Positions 44,767 through 53,069 of a DNA stretch of 53,069 bases are shown one piece after another (the stretch's first letter is position 1; every line of letters begins with the position of its first letter). The notes under the pieces were generated by a model that worked only from the letters and a program-made list of their open reading frames with translations, was not told the DNA's origin and searched no databases. A program made the position numbers and the translations under genes. The DNA is from Zetaproteobacteria bacterium (GTDB taxonomy: Bacteria > Pseudomonadota > Alphaproteobacteria > Micavibrionales > Micavibrionaceae), in the NCBI GenBank assembly GCA_002747015.1, contig NVXI01000004.1, forward strand, positions 184,955-238,023, given 5' to 3'.

Positions 44767-45346
44767 GCCTCTTCCTGATCTTTGTGATGAGGATTTGATG
44801 CTGGTTTTGCAAGGGGGGCGTGATGTTGCGCTGGATGAGTTGATGCATCGCCATAAAAAGCCGCTTTTTTATTTTGCATGTCGTTATACTCGTGATGAAG
44901 ATGATGCTTATGATATTGTACAGGAGGCTTTTATCAGAGTTTATACACGTGCAGAAACATATAATCCGGCGTATAAGTTTAAAACATGGCTATACCAGAT
45001 TGCACTTAATCTTTGTCGTGATTACGGGCGTAAAAAAAAGCTACAGTCATTTTTTTCTTTGGATTCATGGGGATTTGGGGATGATGATAACGTATCATTA
45101 CACGACATTGTCGCAAGTGATGAGAATATTGAAAGCTTGACCGAACATCGTCAAGCGTTGAAAATTTTGGAAGCACAAATTGATAAATTACCGCATAAGT
45201 TAAAGACGGCATTGATTATGTTTTCTTTAGAGGATCGATCACAGGAGGAGTGCGCACGTATTCTTGATGTAACGGTAAAAACTGTGGAAATGCGTGTCTA
45301 TCGTGCACGCAAAATATTATTGCAAAAACTTTCTGAGAAAATGTGA
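44735..45346 (+). CDS. ECF sigma factor controlling the efflux operon
   Basis: Extracytoplasmic-function sigma-70 factor. The region 2 sequence FACRYTRDEDDAYDIVQEAF with FIRVYTRAETY is followed by KFKTWLYQIALNLCRDYGRK. Region 4 contains EDRSQEECARILDVTVKTVE and MRVYRARKILLQKL. Start TTG 44735 has AGGAGA six bases before it and lies 32 bases inside the sensor gene; GTG 44699 is the other option but lacks such a site. It completes an anti-sigma / sensor / sigma trio like cnrYXH and probably directs transcription of the cus-like genes that follow 56 bases downstream. Confidence 0.92.
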   Translation: MSSYTGTPESKPLPDLCDEDLMLVLQGGRDVALDELMHRHKKPLFYFACRYTRDEDDAYDIVQEAFIRVYTRAETYNPAYKFKTWLYQIALNLCRDYGRKKKLQSFFSLDSWGFGDDDNVSLHDIVASDENIESLTEHRQALKILEAQIDKLPHKLKTALIMFSLEDRSQEECARILDVTVKTVEMRVYRARKILLQKLSEKM

Positions 45347-45402
45347 GGGATTGGACGATGGCTTTCGTAATATTATGAATGGCTCGTTCTACGGAGAAAA
45401 AT

Positions 45403-46653
45403 ATGAAACTTAAAACATTTATAAGCTTTAATGCTTTTGTGATTACTTTATCGATATCAGGGCTGTTATCTGGGTCTGCTTTGGCATCATCGTTTGATGA
45501 TTATGTGCGGCGTTTGGCCGAACATCCGCAAGTGCAAAGTATTTTGGCGCAAAGTAAAGCCACCATTGCGCAGGCACAAGGGGCATTGGGTCTGCCTGAC
45601 CCTGTTATTATGATTGGTGTTGATAATGTGCCGATATCAGATCCGTCTTTTGATCGGTTTTTGCCAAGTTCTAAAGTTATTGGGTTTAGTCAAAAAATAC
45701 CGAATCCAGCGGTAAGGGCGGCCAATTCTGCGCGTTTTGAGCAAATATCTGAAAAGCAAAGCTTGATGGCGCAATATACGAAAGCACGTCTACGTTTCAT
45801 GTTGATTGCCAAGTTGGCTGAATATGAAAGTGTTGAAAGCCGTATAAAACTGATAAATAGACAGTTAGGTTTTTATAAGGAGCTGGAAGAGACTTTTAAA
45901 GGGCAGATTGAGTCAGGTCGCTCTGTTTATCAAAGATTTTCAGAGGTTGATGTGGAGCGTGCCGAGGCGGAGCGAAAGCTGAATGATTTGGACGCTATGC
46001 TGGTTTCGATTAGGGCAGGGTTTATTCGTTTGATTGATGAAGTGCCGACAATTGAGGTTCCAGAAATTATTGATATAAAGTGGGATCATGATTCAAATGT
46101 TTTATATCCTGTTTTGTTGGCGGAGCAAGATATAACTATTGCGCGCAAATCGGTAGGGATTGCCGACGCGGCTTTTCTACCAAATTTTGGAGTTAGTGCG
46201 GTATATAAGCAACGCGAAGATGGACGTGGTGATAGTTTTTCCGGCGATGATTGGTTCTCTATCAAGGCAGAAGTTTCCTTTCCTTTGTGGGCATCAAAGA
46301 ACCAAAAACCAAAGTTAATGGCCGCCAAAGATTTAGAGCGCAGTGCATTGTACGCGTATGACGATTTGCGTGGTCAATGGGTTGCGCAAATGTTGAGCCT
46401 TCAGGCGATGCGTGATGCTGCGGCGAAGAATGTGAAAGTGTTACATGACAAGGATCATGCGATGCGTTCTAAAATTGCGGCGGCGCAACGTAATTATGAA
46501 GCGGGAAGCGAAGATCTTGATCGTATCCTTTTGGCAAAAGTAGACCGTCTTAATATTCAGGCGAAACTGGCGAAAATGCGGGCGATGCACATATCCATGG
46601 CAGCTGAATTTAATTCAAATATTGTAGGTAATCTCGGGGAGCAACAAAAATGA
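45403..46653 (+). CDS. TolC-family outer-membrane efflux protein (CusC/CzcC-like)
   Basis: Outer-membrane channel of the tripartite metal pump. The start is ATG 45403, six bases after GGAGA; an upstream ATG (45379) adds eight residues before the signal peptide. The signal region is KLKTFISFNAFVITLSISGL through GSALAS. The mature part is helical with TolC-type patterns (AQAQGALGLPDPVIMIGVDN, SKVIGFSQKIPNP, ISIKAEVSFPLW-like WFSIKAEVSFPLWASKNQKP). The stop overlaps the adaptor start (ATGA). Confidence 0.9.
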   Translation: MKLKTFISFNAFVITLSISGLLSGSALASSFDDYVRRLAEHPQVQSILAQSKATIAQAQGALGLPDPVIMIGVDNVPISDPSFDRFLPSSKVIGFSQKIPNPAVRAANSARFEQISEKQSLMAQYTKARLRFMLIAKLAEYESVESRIKLINRQLGFYKELEETFKGQIESGRSVYQRFSEVDVERAEAERKLNDLDAMLVSIRAGFIRLIDEVPTIEVPEIIDIKWDHDSNVLYPVLLAEQDITIARKSVGIADAAFLPNFGVSAVYKQREDGRGDSFSGDDWFSIKAEVSFPLWASKNQKPKLMAAKDLERSALYAYDDLRGQWVAQMLSLQAMRDAAAKNVKVLHDKDHAMRSKIAAAQRNYEAGSEDLDRILLAKVDRLNIQAKLAKMRAMHISMAAEFNSNIVGNLGEQQK

Positions 46654-48452
46654 AACACGTAATTCCTTTTCTGTTTTTGTTTGTTGTATTTTTTGTACAG
46701 CCATCCTTTGCAGGAGAACAGCAATACACATGCCCGATGCATCCACATTATGTGGCGGATCGCCCCGGTTCTTGTCCGATTTGTGGGATGGATTTGGTGG
46801 CTTTGGACGGTGAAGAAGAGCGCGATGATAGTTCGAGTAATTCTGAAATGAGTGATCAAAGTTCCTCCTCGGCAACCTCAACTGGCGAGAAGAAAATTTT
46901 ATATTGGGTTGCTCCGATGAATCCAAATTACAGAATGGATAAGCCGGGCAAGTCGCCAATGGGGATGGATTTGGTGCCAGTTTATGCACAAGATGGAGAT
47001 GATACAGGTAAAAAGAAGAACAGCACAAAACGTTCTGGTGTAACAATATCGCCAGAGACCATTCAAAGCATGGGCGTGCGTACTGAAAAAGCACAAATGG
47101 TTAGTTTTGGCACATTCGTACGCAGTTACGGCGATGTAACTGAGAATCTACGCCTGCAAAGTGATATTTCTGGTCGGGTATCGGGGTGGATCAATGATTT
47201 GAAAGTAAAAGTACAAGGTGATGAGGTTAAAAAAGGCGATTTACTCTTTATGTTGGATAGTCCGGAGCTGATCTCTGCGCAGCAAGATTATATCAGTGCG
47301 CTTGGTACAGGTATAAGAGGCCGCATTAATGCGGCAAAGAGGCGACTGGGGTCATTGGGCGTACAAGATAAGGCGATTAAGAATATTAGGGGCTCGGCTA
47401 AGCCTTATATTCCATTTTATGCCACGCAAGATGGTATTGTTAGTGAAATTAATATTCGTGAAGGAAGTTACGTCAAGCCGGGGATGAAGGTTATCCAGAT
47501 ACAGGATTACTCATCTGTTTGGATTGATGTCAGCATCGCCGAACAGGATATTCCGTATGTAAATGAAGAAACAACAGTGAGTGTTTCTTTCCCGAACTTA
47601 GGGATACAGGCGCAAGATGCCAAGATTGATTATATTTATCCAACGATTGATCGTACGACACGTACAGGGCGTGTACGTCTTGTTTTAGATAACGCGGATA
47701 AAATGATAAAGCCCGGTGCGTATGCGGATGTTGAGTTTGAAACTGGTGTTAAGCGCCGCCTTTCAATTCCTAGCGATGCAATTCTTAAAAGCAAAGATGG
47801 CGATTTTGTTGTTGTTGCCATGAGAGAGGGGCGTTTTCAACCGAAAAAAGTTTTATCTGGTTTGCATTACAAGGGACGTACGGAAATTCTTGAAGGCTTG
47901 GTTGAAAATGATGATGTTGTTGTAAGTGGCCAGTTCCTAATTGACTCAGAAAGTGCGTTGCGTGAATCTTTCCGTAAAATGAAGCGTATGCAAACGGCTC
48001 TTTCTGTCATAGAGGTTGATGATAATCAGATGGCGATGATCGATCATTTGATTGATGCAGCACTTTATATCCACGGTGAAATAAAGGCTGAACGCTCTCC
48101 TAATCCCAAAATGATTATGCCCGCTTTAACACTTGGTGATCATTTGATTCCTGTTTTTCGCGGGACGCAGTTGCAGTTTGTTTTAGAGGACGCGGAACGT
48201 GCTCTCATCAAGGGTAAGGATAGTCTGACAGATAAAGAGTGGCAGGACACATTGAATGAATTGGTTCGTGCCTTGAAGCCGTGGATTCTAGAAGGTAAGC
48301 CTGAGCACTATATATCCAAGAATGTTAGTTTATATATGGATCATGGCCTTAATAGATATTGGATTCAAAGAGAGCCTGACGTACAGAACCCTTATGGTGA
48401 GGGTATGGCCATGAAGATGAATAATATGGTTGGAGAGATTAATGCAAAGTAG
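46650..48452 (+). CDS. cusB: CusB-like periplasmic adaptor with N-terminal metal-binding domains
   Basis: Membrane-fusion subunit, 600 residues, after a signal peptide (MKHVIPFLFLFVVFFVQPSF). Residues ~26-50 form a heavy-metal-binding domain YTCPMHPHYVADRPGSCPIC with GMDL. A second, degenerate copy at ~86-112 (WVAPMNPNYRMDKPGKSPMG) has lost its cysteines. The adaptor core follows: GRVSGWINDLKVKVQGDEVK, YIPFYATQDGIVSEINIREG (lipoyl/barrel-sandwich), and FETGVKRRLSIPSDAILKSK. The C-terminal ~140 residues are an extra helical domain (LIDAALYIHGEIKAE, WQDTLNELVRALKPW) not found in E. coli CusB. It overlaps both neighbours. Confidence 0.93.
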   Translation: MKHVIPFLFLFVVFFVQPSFAGEQQYTCPMHPHYVADRPGSCPICGMDLVALDGEEERDDSSSNSEMSDQSSSSATSTGEKKILYWVAPMNPNYRMDKPGKSPMGMDLVPVYAQDGDDTGKKKNSTKRSGVTISPETIQSMGVRTEKAQMVSFGTFVRSYGDVTENLRLQSDISGRVSGWINDLKVKVQGDEVKKGDLLFMLDSPELISAQQDYISALGTGIRGRINAAKRRLGSLGVQDKAIKNIRGSAKPYIPFYATQDGIVSEINIREGSYVKPGMKVIQIQDYSSVWIDVSIAEQDIPYVNEETTVSVSFPNLGIQAQDAKIDYIYPTIDRTTRTGRVRLVLDNADKMIKPGAYADVEFETGVKRRLSIPSDAILKSKDGDFVVVAMREGRFQPKKVLSGLHYKGRTEILEGLVENDDVVVSGQFLIDSESALRESFRKMKRMQTALSVIEVDDNQMAMIDHLIDAALYIHGEIKAERSPNPKMIMPALTLGDHLIPVFRGTQLQFVLEDAERALIKGKDSLTDKEWQDTLNELVRALKPWILEGKPEHYISKNVSLYMDHGLNRYWIQREPDVQNPYGEGMAMKMNNMVGEINAK

Positions 48453-51400
48453 TTCAGGGCAGGGTAATTCAGGGCAGGATGAGGCGTATCTCTCTCACGA
48501 TCCCACACAATCCTTTGTCGCAAAAATTATAGAGTGGTCCGTTCATAATCAGCTTCTAATTGGTATGATGATGATTGCGTTGCTGGTTTCTGGTGTTCTA
48601 TCAATTCAGAAAATGCCGTTGGACGCAATTCCAGATATGTCTGACACGCAGGTGATTATCCGCACTGAGTTTGCCGGACAATCACCGCAAATTATCGAAG
48701 ATTTGGTCACCTATCCATTGTCTACGACTATGCTTGGTCTGCCTAAAACCAAGAATGTACGTGGGTTTTCTATGTTCGGTACGTCCTTTGTTTATATTAT
48801 TTTTGAAGATGATGTCGATCAATATTGGGCACGATCACGCGTGATTGAGGCCCTGTCTAAAATTCAGGGCGATTTGCCGCGTAATGTAGTGCCGAAAATT
48901 GGCCCCGATGCAACTGGTGTTGGTTGGGTTTATCAATATGCGCTTGTTGATAAGAGTGGCAAGTATGACCTTTCCCAGCTGCGGTCTTTGCAAGACTGGT
49001 TTTTAAAATTTGAGCTTGCCACCGTATCGGGCGTATCTGAGGTGGCTTCGGTTGGTGGGTTTGTGAAGGAATATCAGGTTTTGATTGATCCTAACCGTTT
49101 GCGCGCCTTTAACGTGCCATTAAAACGTCTGATGAGCGCGGTAAAAAATGCCAGCATGGATGCGGGTGGACGTGTAATTGAAAAGGCCGAAATGGAACTG
49201 ATGATCAGATCCAAAGGCTATATCACCAATATAGATCAGTTAAAGAAAATTGTTGTTTACGCGCGTGATGGTACGCCGGTTAAGTTATCCGATGTTGCAC
49301 GTGTGATTGAAGGGCCGGAGTTACGTCGTGGTGTAACGGAATTGAATGGTGAGGGTGAGGTTGTTTCCGGAATTGTTATTATGCGCGCAGGGGAGAATGC
49401 TCTTCATGTGATTGAAGGCGTGAAAAAGAAATTGGAAGAGTTACAACATGGCTTGCCTGAGGGGGTAGAGATTGTCACGGTTTATGACCGTGCGCCATTA
49501 ATTGAGGGTGCGGTTGACTATCTCAAAGAAAAGTTGATTGAAGAGGCGATTGTTGTTGCGTTTGTATCCTTTATATTCCTGTTGCATGTACGTTCGGCGT
49601 TTGTTGCGATCGTCACTTTGCCGTTGGGTGTTTTGGCGGCATTTATTGTGATGTCTGCGCAAGGCATAACGGCGAATATTATGTCGCTTAGCGGGATTGC
49701 CATTGCCATCGGCGCGATGGTGGATGCCTCTGTGGTGATGGTTGAGAATGCGCATAGAAAGCTGTCTGATATGCCCGAAAATGCCACGCGCGCAGAGAAG
49801 AATGCCGCGATTTTATTATCTACGAAAGAGGTTGGGCCGGGGCTGTTTTTCTCGTTATTGATTATCACGGTGTCGTTTATGCCGGTTTTCGCATTGACGG
49901 GGCAATCTTACCGACTTTTCGCGCCGTTGGCTTTTACCAAGACGTACGCTATGGCGTTTGCGGCTATTTTCTCGATTACAGTTGTTCCTGTACTTATGTT
50001 ATGGCTTGTCAGAGGGAAAATCCGTAAAGAAGAAGAAAATCCGATTAATCGCTGGTTTATTCATATGTATAAACCGCTTTTGAATATGGCTTTAAAACGC
50101 AAATGGACGACAGTTTCTATTGCTTCCGTGTTGCTGGGGTCTATGGCTTTACCGTTGACTAAAGTCGGTTCAGCATTGCTATCGAAATTTTTATTGCTTT
50201 TTGTCGTTCTAGGATTACTAGAACCTGCAACTTTACCATTAAATAAGATTGGTTCTGAGTTTATGCCTGCGCTTTATGAGGGAGAGTTGCTCTATATGCC
50301 GACCACTTTGCCGGGGGTATCCATTACCAAGGCCAAGGAGATTTTGCAGCAGACCAATCGTTTTATTAAGGCGGTGCCGGAAGTTGAGCGTGTGTTTGGT
50401 AAAGTCGGGCGTGCGGATACGGCCACTGACCCTGCGCCGATTTCGATGATTGAAACATGGATTAAGTTGAAACCAAAATCCGAATGGCGCAAGGGCATGG
50501 ATATTGAGGCGCTGATTAAAGATATGAATGGGAGAACGAAACTCCCTGGTCTGGTCAATTCATGGGGGTACCCTATCAAAACACGTATGGATATGATTTC
50601 CACGGGTGTACGTACGCCGATCGGCATTAAAATTGCGGGCGACGATCTTGAGGTTATCGGGCGTGTGGCACTTGCTGTTGAGGCGAGTATTAAGGATATT
50701 CCGGGAACGCGTTCGGCCTTTGCGGATCGGGTTACAGGCGGTAAATATTTGGAGATTGAACCCAATAGAGATGAGCTGGCGCGGCGTAATATTGATTTAG
50801 GGGTGTTTCAAAATACGGTTGCCTCTGCCATTGGTGGTATGATTATGGGGGAATCTATTCAAGGGCGCGAGCGTTATAATATTTTGGTGCGCTATGATCG
50901 TCCGTTCCGCGAAGATCCTGAGGATTTAGCCAATATCCTTATTCCTACACCACAAGGGCAGCATATCCCACTGGGTGAGCTTGCGAAGATTGAATTTACC
51001 GAAGGCCCACCGATGATTAAGTCCGAGAATGCGCGCCTGACAGGTTGGGTGTTTGTAGATATTGAGGGTATAGATATTGGAACATATGTTAAGAATGCGC
51101 AAAAAATTGTTGCTGAAAAAGTGACGTTACCTGCGGGTTATTCATTAATTTGGTCTGGGCAATTTGAACAAATGTTAGAGGCAAAAGCGCGGATGCAAGT
51201 GGCCGTTCCGGCGGCGATATTTATTATCTTTACGCTGTTGATGTTGCATTTCGGGCGGTTGGATAGAACCCTTATTGTTATGCTTTCATTGCCTTTTGGA
51301 TTAATAGGCGGGGTGTGGGCACTGTATTTTGCGGGGTATAATTTTTCCGTTGCGGTTGGGGTTGGCTTTATTGCTTTGGCAGGTATCGCGGTGGAGACTG

Positions 51401-51717
51401 CCGTGGTGATGTTGCTCTATATTGACCATCAGGTTAGAGCGTGTCCGCCGAGAACACGCCAAGAATTATTTGATGCGGTGATGCACGGTGCGGCGCTGCG
51501 GGTGCGACCAAAGTTGATGACTGTGTGTGTGATTTTAGCCGGATTAATGCCTATCTTCCTGACGGAGGGTCTGGGGTCTGATGTCATGCGGCGTATTGCT
51601 CTGCCTATGGTTGGCGGCATGGTCAGCACGACCATCCTTACTTTGATTGTTATTCCGGTTGTTTATTACATTTGGGAAAGCAGACGGTTTAAAGGCGAGA
51701 GTAATTCTGAGGGGTAG
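48442..51717 (+). CDS. cusA: CusA/CzcA-family heavy-metal efflux RND pump
   Basis: Inner-membrane proton-driven pump, 1091 residues. ATG 48442 follows GGAGAG, and the gene overlaps cusB by 11 bases. MPLDAIPDMSDTQVIIRTEF is the family start. The segments LLYMPTTLPGVS, TRMDMISTGVRTPIGIK and GGMIMGESIQGRERYNI match CusA regions that carry its methionine triad (M573, M623, M672), which favours Cu(I)/Ag(I) over Zn/Co as substrate. SGIAIAIGAMVDASVVMVEN is the conserved TM4 proton-relay helix. Around 50147-50257 there is an imperfect tandem repeat (LPLTKVGSALL... LPLNKIGSEFM) adding 28 residues before the second periplasmic domain. Confidence 0.94.
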   Translation: MQSSSGQGNSGQDEAYLSHDPTQSFVAKIIEWSVHNQLLIGMMMIALLVSGVLSIQKMPLDAIPDMSDTQVIIRTEFAGQSPQIIEDLVTYPLSTTMLGLPKTKNVRGFSMFGTSFVYIIFEDDVDQYWARSRVIEALSKIQGDLPRNVVPKIGPDATGVGWVYQYALVDKSGKYDLSQLRSLQDWFLKFELATVSGVSEVASVGGFVKEYQVLIDPNRLRAFNVPLKRLMSAVKNASMDAGGRVIEKAEMELMIRSKGYITNIDQLKKIVVYARDGTPVKLSDVARVIEGPELRRGVTELNGEGEVVSGIVIMRAGENALHVIEGVKKKLEELQHGLPEGVEIVTVYDRAPLIEGAVDYLKEKLIEEAIVVAFVSFIFLLHVRSAFVAIVTLPLGVLAAFIVMSAQGITANIMSLSGIAIAIGAMVDASVVMVENAHRKLSDMPENATRAEKNAAILLSTKEVGPGLFFSLLIITVSFMPVFALTGQSYRLFAPLAFTKTYAMAFAAIFSITVVPVLMLWLVRGKIRKEEENPINRWFIHMYKPLLNMALKRKWTTVSIASVLLGSMALPLTKVGSALLSKFLLLFVVLGLLEPATLPLNKIGSEFMPALYEGELLYMPTTLPGVSITKAKEILQQTNRFIKAVPEVERVFGKVGRADTATDPAPISMIETWIKLKPKSEWRKGMDIEALIKDMNGRTKLPGLVNSWGYPIKTRMDMISTGVRTPIGIKIAGDDLEVIGRVALAVEASIKDIPGTRSAFADRVTGGKYLEIEPNRDELARRNIDLGVFQNTVASAIGGMIMGESIQGRERYNILVRYDRPFREDPEDLANILIPTPQGQHIPLGELAKIEFTEGPPMIKSENARLTGWVFVDIEGIDIGTYVKNAQKIVAEKVTLPAGYSLIWSGQFEQMLEAKARMQVAVPAAIFIIFTLLMLHFGRLDRTLIVMLSLPFGLIGGVWALYFAGYNFSVAVGVGFIALAGIAVETAVVMLLYIDHQVRACPPRTRQELFDAVMHGAALRVRPKLMTVCVILAGLMPIFLTEGLGSDVMRRIALPMVGGMVSTTILTLIVIPVVYYIWESRRFKGESNSEG

Positions 51718-51773
51718 GCTTTTTAAATTCGTAATATACTTATAAGTGAAATTTATTTTAAAAGGAAAATTCT

Positions 51774-52115
51774 ATGAAAAAGAAAAATTTGGCAATTTCC
51801 ACTATTCTTTCAACGGCGGTGCTTGGTTTATCTGCTACAGGTGCTTTAGCACATTTAGAACCGAAAACAGGCGAAGCGCAGGAAAAATGTTATGGCGTGG
51901 TTAAGGCCGGTGATAATGATTGTGCGTCTAAAATAGGTGATCATAGTTGCGCAGGCTTATCAGACATTGATGGCAGTAGCGGTGAGTGGATTAAGTTGCC
52001 TAAAGGGCTTTGTGATAAACTGGTCGGCAGCGCTTTGACCGAAGGTGAAATCGTAGACCCTGAGGCGGTTCATATTGATGATGGTCACGCACATACGGAG
52101 AACGACGCCCATTAA
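51774..52115 (+). CDS. Bufferin-like periplasmic peptide (DUF2282/BufA1 family)
   Basis: A 113-residue precursor with a signal peptide ([20 protein letters not shown] to ALA) and the DUF2282 core [20 protein letters not shown], then [11 protein letters not shown] and [14 protein letters not shown], carrying the four conserved Cys. A His/Asp-rich tail ([14 protein letters not shown]) could also bind metal. Bufferins of this family are modified on Cys by a MNIO enzyme (BufB with BufC) and chelate copper in the periplasm. No bufB or bufC is next to it. The position 56 bases after cusA and the good site AAAAGGAAAATTCT fit copper stress use. Confidence 0.85.
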   Translation: MKKKNLAISTILSTAVLGLSATGALAHLEPKTGEAQEKCYGVVKAGDNDCASKIGDHSCAGLSDIDGSSGEWIKLPKGLCDKLVGSALTEGEIVDPEAVHIDDGHAHTENDAH

Positions 52116-52165
52116 TGAGCGTCGCTATCATGTATATTTGTGAAAGCAGCCTGAAGTGCGACTGA

Positions 52166-53069
52166 TTATGTCAGGCATGGTATTTGATCTTCGCATTGGT
52201 GTAAATGATTATAGAACACCTCATGAGGTGTTCTATAATTTAGGCATTTTCTTGGTGTGTTATTTATGCGCTTGGAAACGGCATTCAATTCGGCGTTTGA
52301 AAGCTCATTTAGGTTCGTGTTGCTTGGAAGAAATTGTCTGATACGACCATTCGTATTTTCATTCGTTCCTTTTTGCCATGGACTTCGTGGATCACAATAA
52401 TAACTGCCCAGCTCCACATGCTTAGTAAGCATTTTCCACGCAACAAACTCTGAACCACGATCAAACGTCACTGAACGCCGTGAATGACGGGGAAGGGCAG
52501 TCAGCTTATCTCTGATCTTGCCAATCACCACTTCAGAACGTCTATTCTGGTTTTTGATAAGCAAAGTATATCTGCTTTTCCGTTCTACCAATGTAGTAAG
52601 GTTTGTGTTGCCGTATTCACGTTTGAAAATCATTAAGTCACCCTCCCAATGGCCAAAATTATCGCGGTTTGTAACTTCATCAGGGCGATTGTGAATGCTC
52701 CATTTCTGCGGGATACCGCGCAGATGGCGGGGCTTTCTTGTAAAACGTTTACGTCTGTTCTTGAATGATTTACGCAAATACCGATACAGCTTTAACGCGC
52801 GGCCTTCAGCGCTATAAATGAAATCATATATTGTCTCACGGCAAACATAAAAACCATCAAAACCAAGGCGTTTTAAATAGCCAGCGACTTGATCTGGAGA
52901 CCATGGAAACTGCAATTTACTGATTACAAAGGCCTTTAACTCTGGATAGCGAATGAGTTTACGAAGCTTCGCACGGCGGCGGCGCGTAAATTCTTGCGCA
53001 TTCACATGGGAATAACCGTTGCACCGTTGATCTTCTGCGAGATAAAAACTATTGCGCCTGACTTCACGG
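52166..53069 (-). mobile_element. IS30-family transposase (5' end beyond the window)
   Basis: Minus-strand frame open to the right edge; the GTG codon at 53005 is internal, since the frame continues upstream with family-like residues (REVRRNSFYLAEDQR). The DDE catalytic core is visible: GHWEGDLMIF, SVTFDRGSEFVAW and PWQKGTNENTNGRIRQFLP. IS30 elements move by a copy-and-paste route with outward-facing ends; the left terminal inverted repeat could not be identified with confidence near 52120-52165. The gene ends with NYRTPHEVFYNHLHQ and a stop at 52166-52168. Confidence 0.9.
52208..52239. repeat. 32-bp perfect palindrome inside transposase 3' end
   Basis: ATTATAGAACACCTCA is followed immediately by its exact reverse complement. 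It encodes the NYRTPHEVFYN stretch of the IS30 transposase on the minus strand. It could form a long hairpin in the mRNA or a cruciform in DNA. Confidence 0.85.

Overview
The window reads as a piece of a moderately AT-rich Gram-negative chromosome. It encodes outer-membrane proteins, periplasmic metal-binding proteins, an HME-RND efflux pump, tRNA genes with encoded CCA ends, and DotL/DotM-like type IVB coupling proteins. The last point, together with a peptidase-like domain I associate with alphaproteobacterial proteins, suggests a proteobacterium, perhaps an alphaproteobacterium. No rRNA or other firm taxonomic marker is present, so this is only a suggestion.

Layout. (1) 1-3.8 kb: the 3' part of an AraC/GyrI-type regulator, argS, and a Fic-fold protein whose catalytic motif is eroded. 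(2) 3.8-8.7 kb, minus strand: dotM-like, a membrane protein, dotL-like and a pilin-like gene; this is a detached coupling module of a Dot/Icm-like system. (3) 9.0-30.7 kb: a composite mobile region. It begins with tRNA-Thr, an excisionase-like gene, tRNA-Tyr and a P4-type integrase. It continues with small unknown genes, a nucleotidyltransferase, and a large RTX protein with an HExxH domain set between two copies of the same hairpin repeat. Then come an AlpA / HTH-zinc-ribbon / second integrase set, a type I restriction-modification operon (hsdM-hsdS-hsdR), a HAM1-like gene coupled to a SIR2 gene, and an AlbA/Schlafen-type ATPase. Two diverged 86-bp direct repeats at the right end bracket a pseudouridine synthase gene. 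(4) 30.8-35.1 kb: a dicarboxylate/glutamate-type symporter, then a mer-like metal operon with two MerR-type promoters but no merA. (5) 35.3-37.3 kb: a decayed copy of the tRNA-Thr 3' half, tRNA-Gln, and a hipBA toxin-antitoxin pair bracketed by 65-bp direct repeats. (6) 37.3-40.1 kb, minus strand: a phospholipid operon (CDP-alcohol phosphatidyltransferase, cdsA, acyltransferase, DedA-like protein). (7) 40.8-43.8 kb: a TorF-type porin and a Cache-HAMP chemoreceptor. (8) 43.9-52.1 kb: a Cnr-like anti-sigma/sensor/ECF sigma trio driving a TolC-CusB-CusA-type efflux operon, followed by a bufferin-like peptide gene. (9) An IS30-family transposase runs off the right edge.

How the parts may work together. 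The island carries at least two layers of anti-phage defence: type I restriction, and a HAM1-SIR2 pair that resembles the sensor/effector half of the Kongming nucleotide-signalling system but lacks its deaminase. The HAM1 protein has substitutions at expected catalytic positions, as would be expected if it binds a modified nucleotide rather than hydrolysing it. This pair is the best candidate for an undescribed system in the window. The right half is dominated by metal handling: a mer-like uptake/binding set, and a copper/silver-type RND pump with its own sigma-factor switch plus a putative periplasmic copper-buffering peptide.
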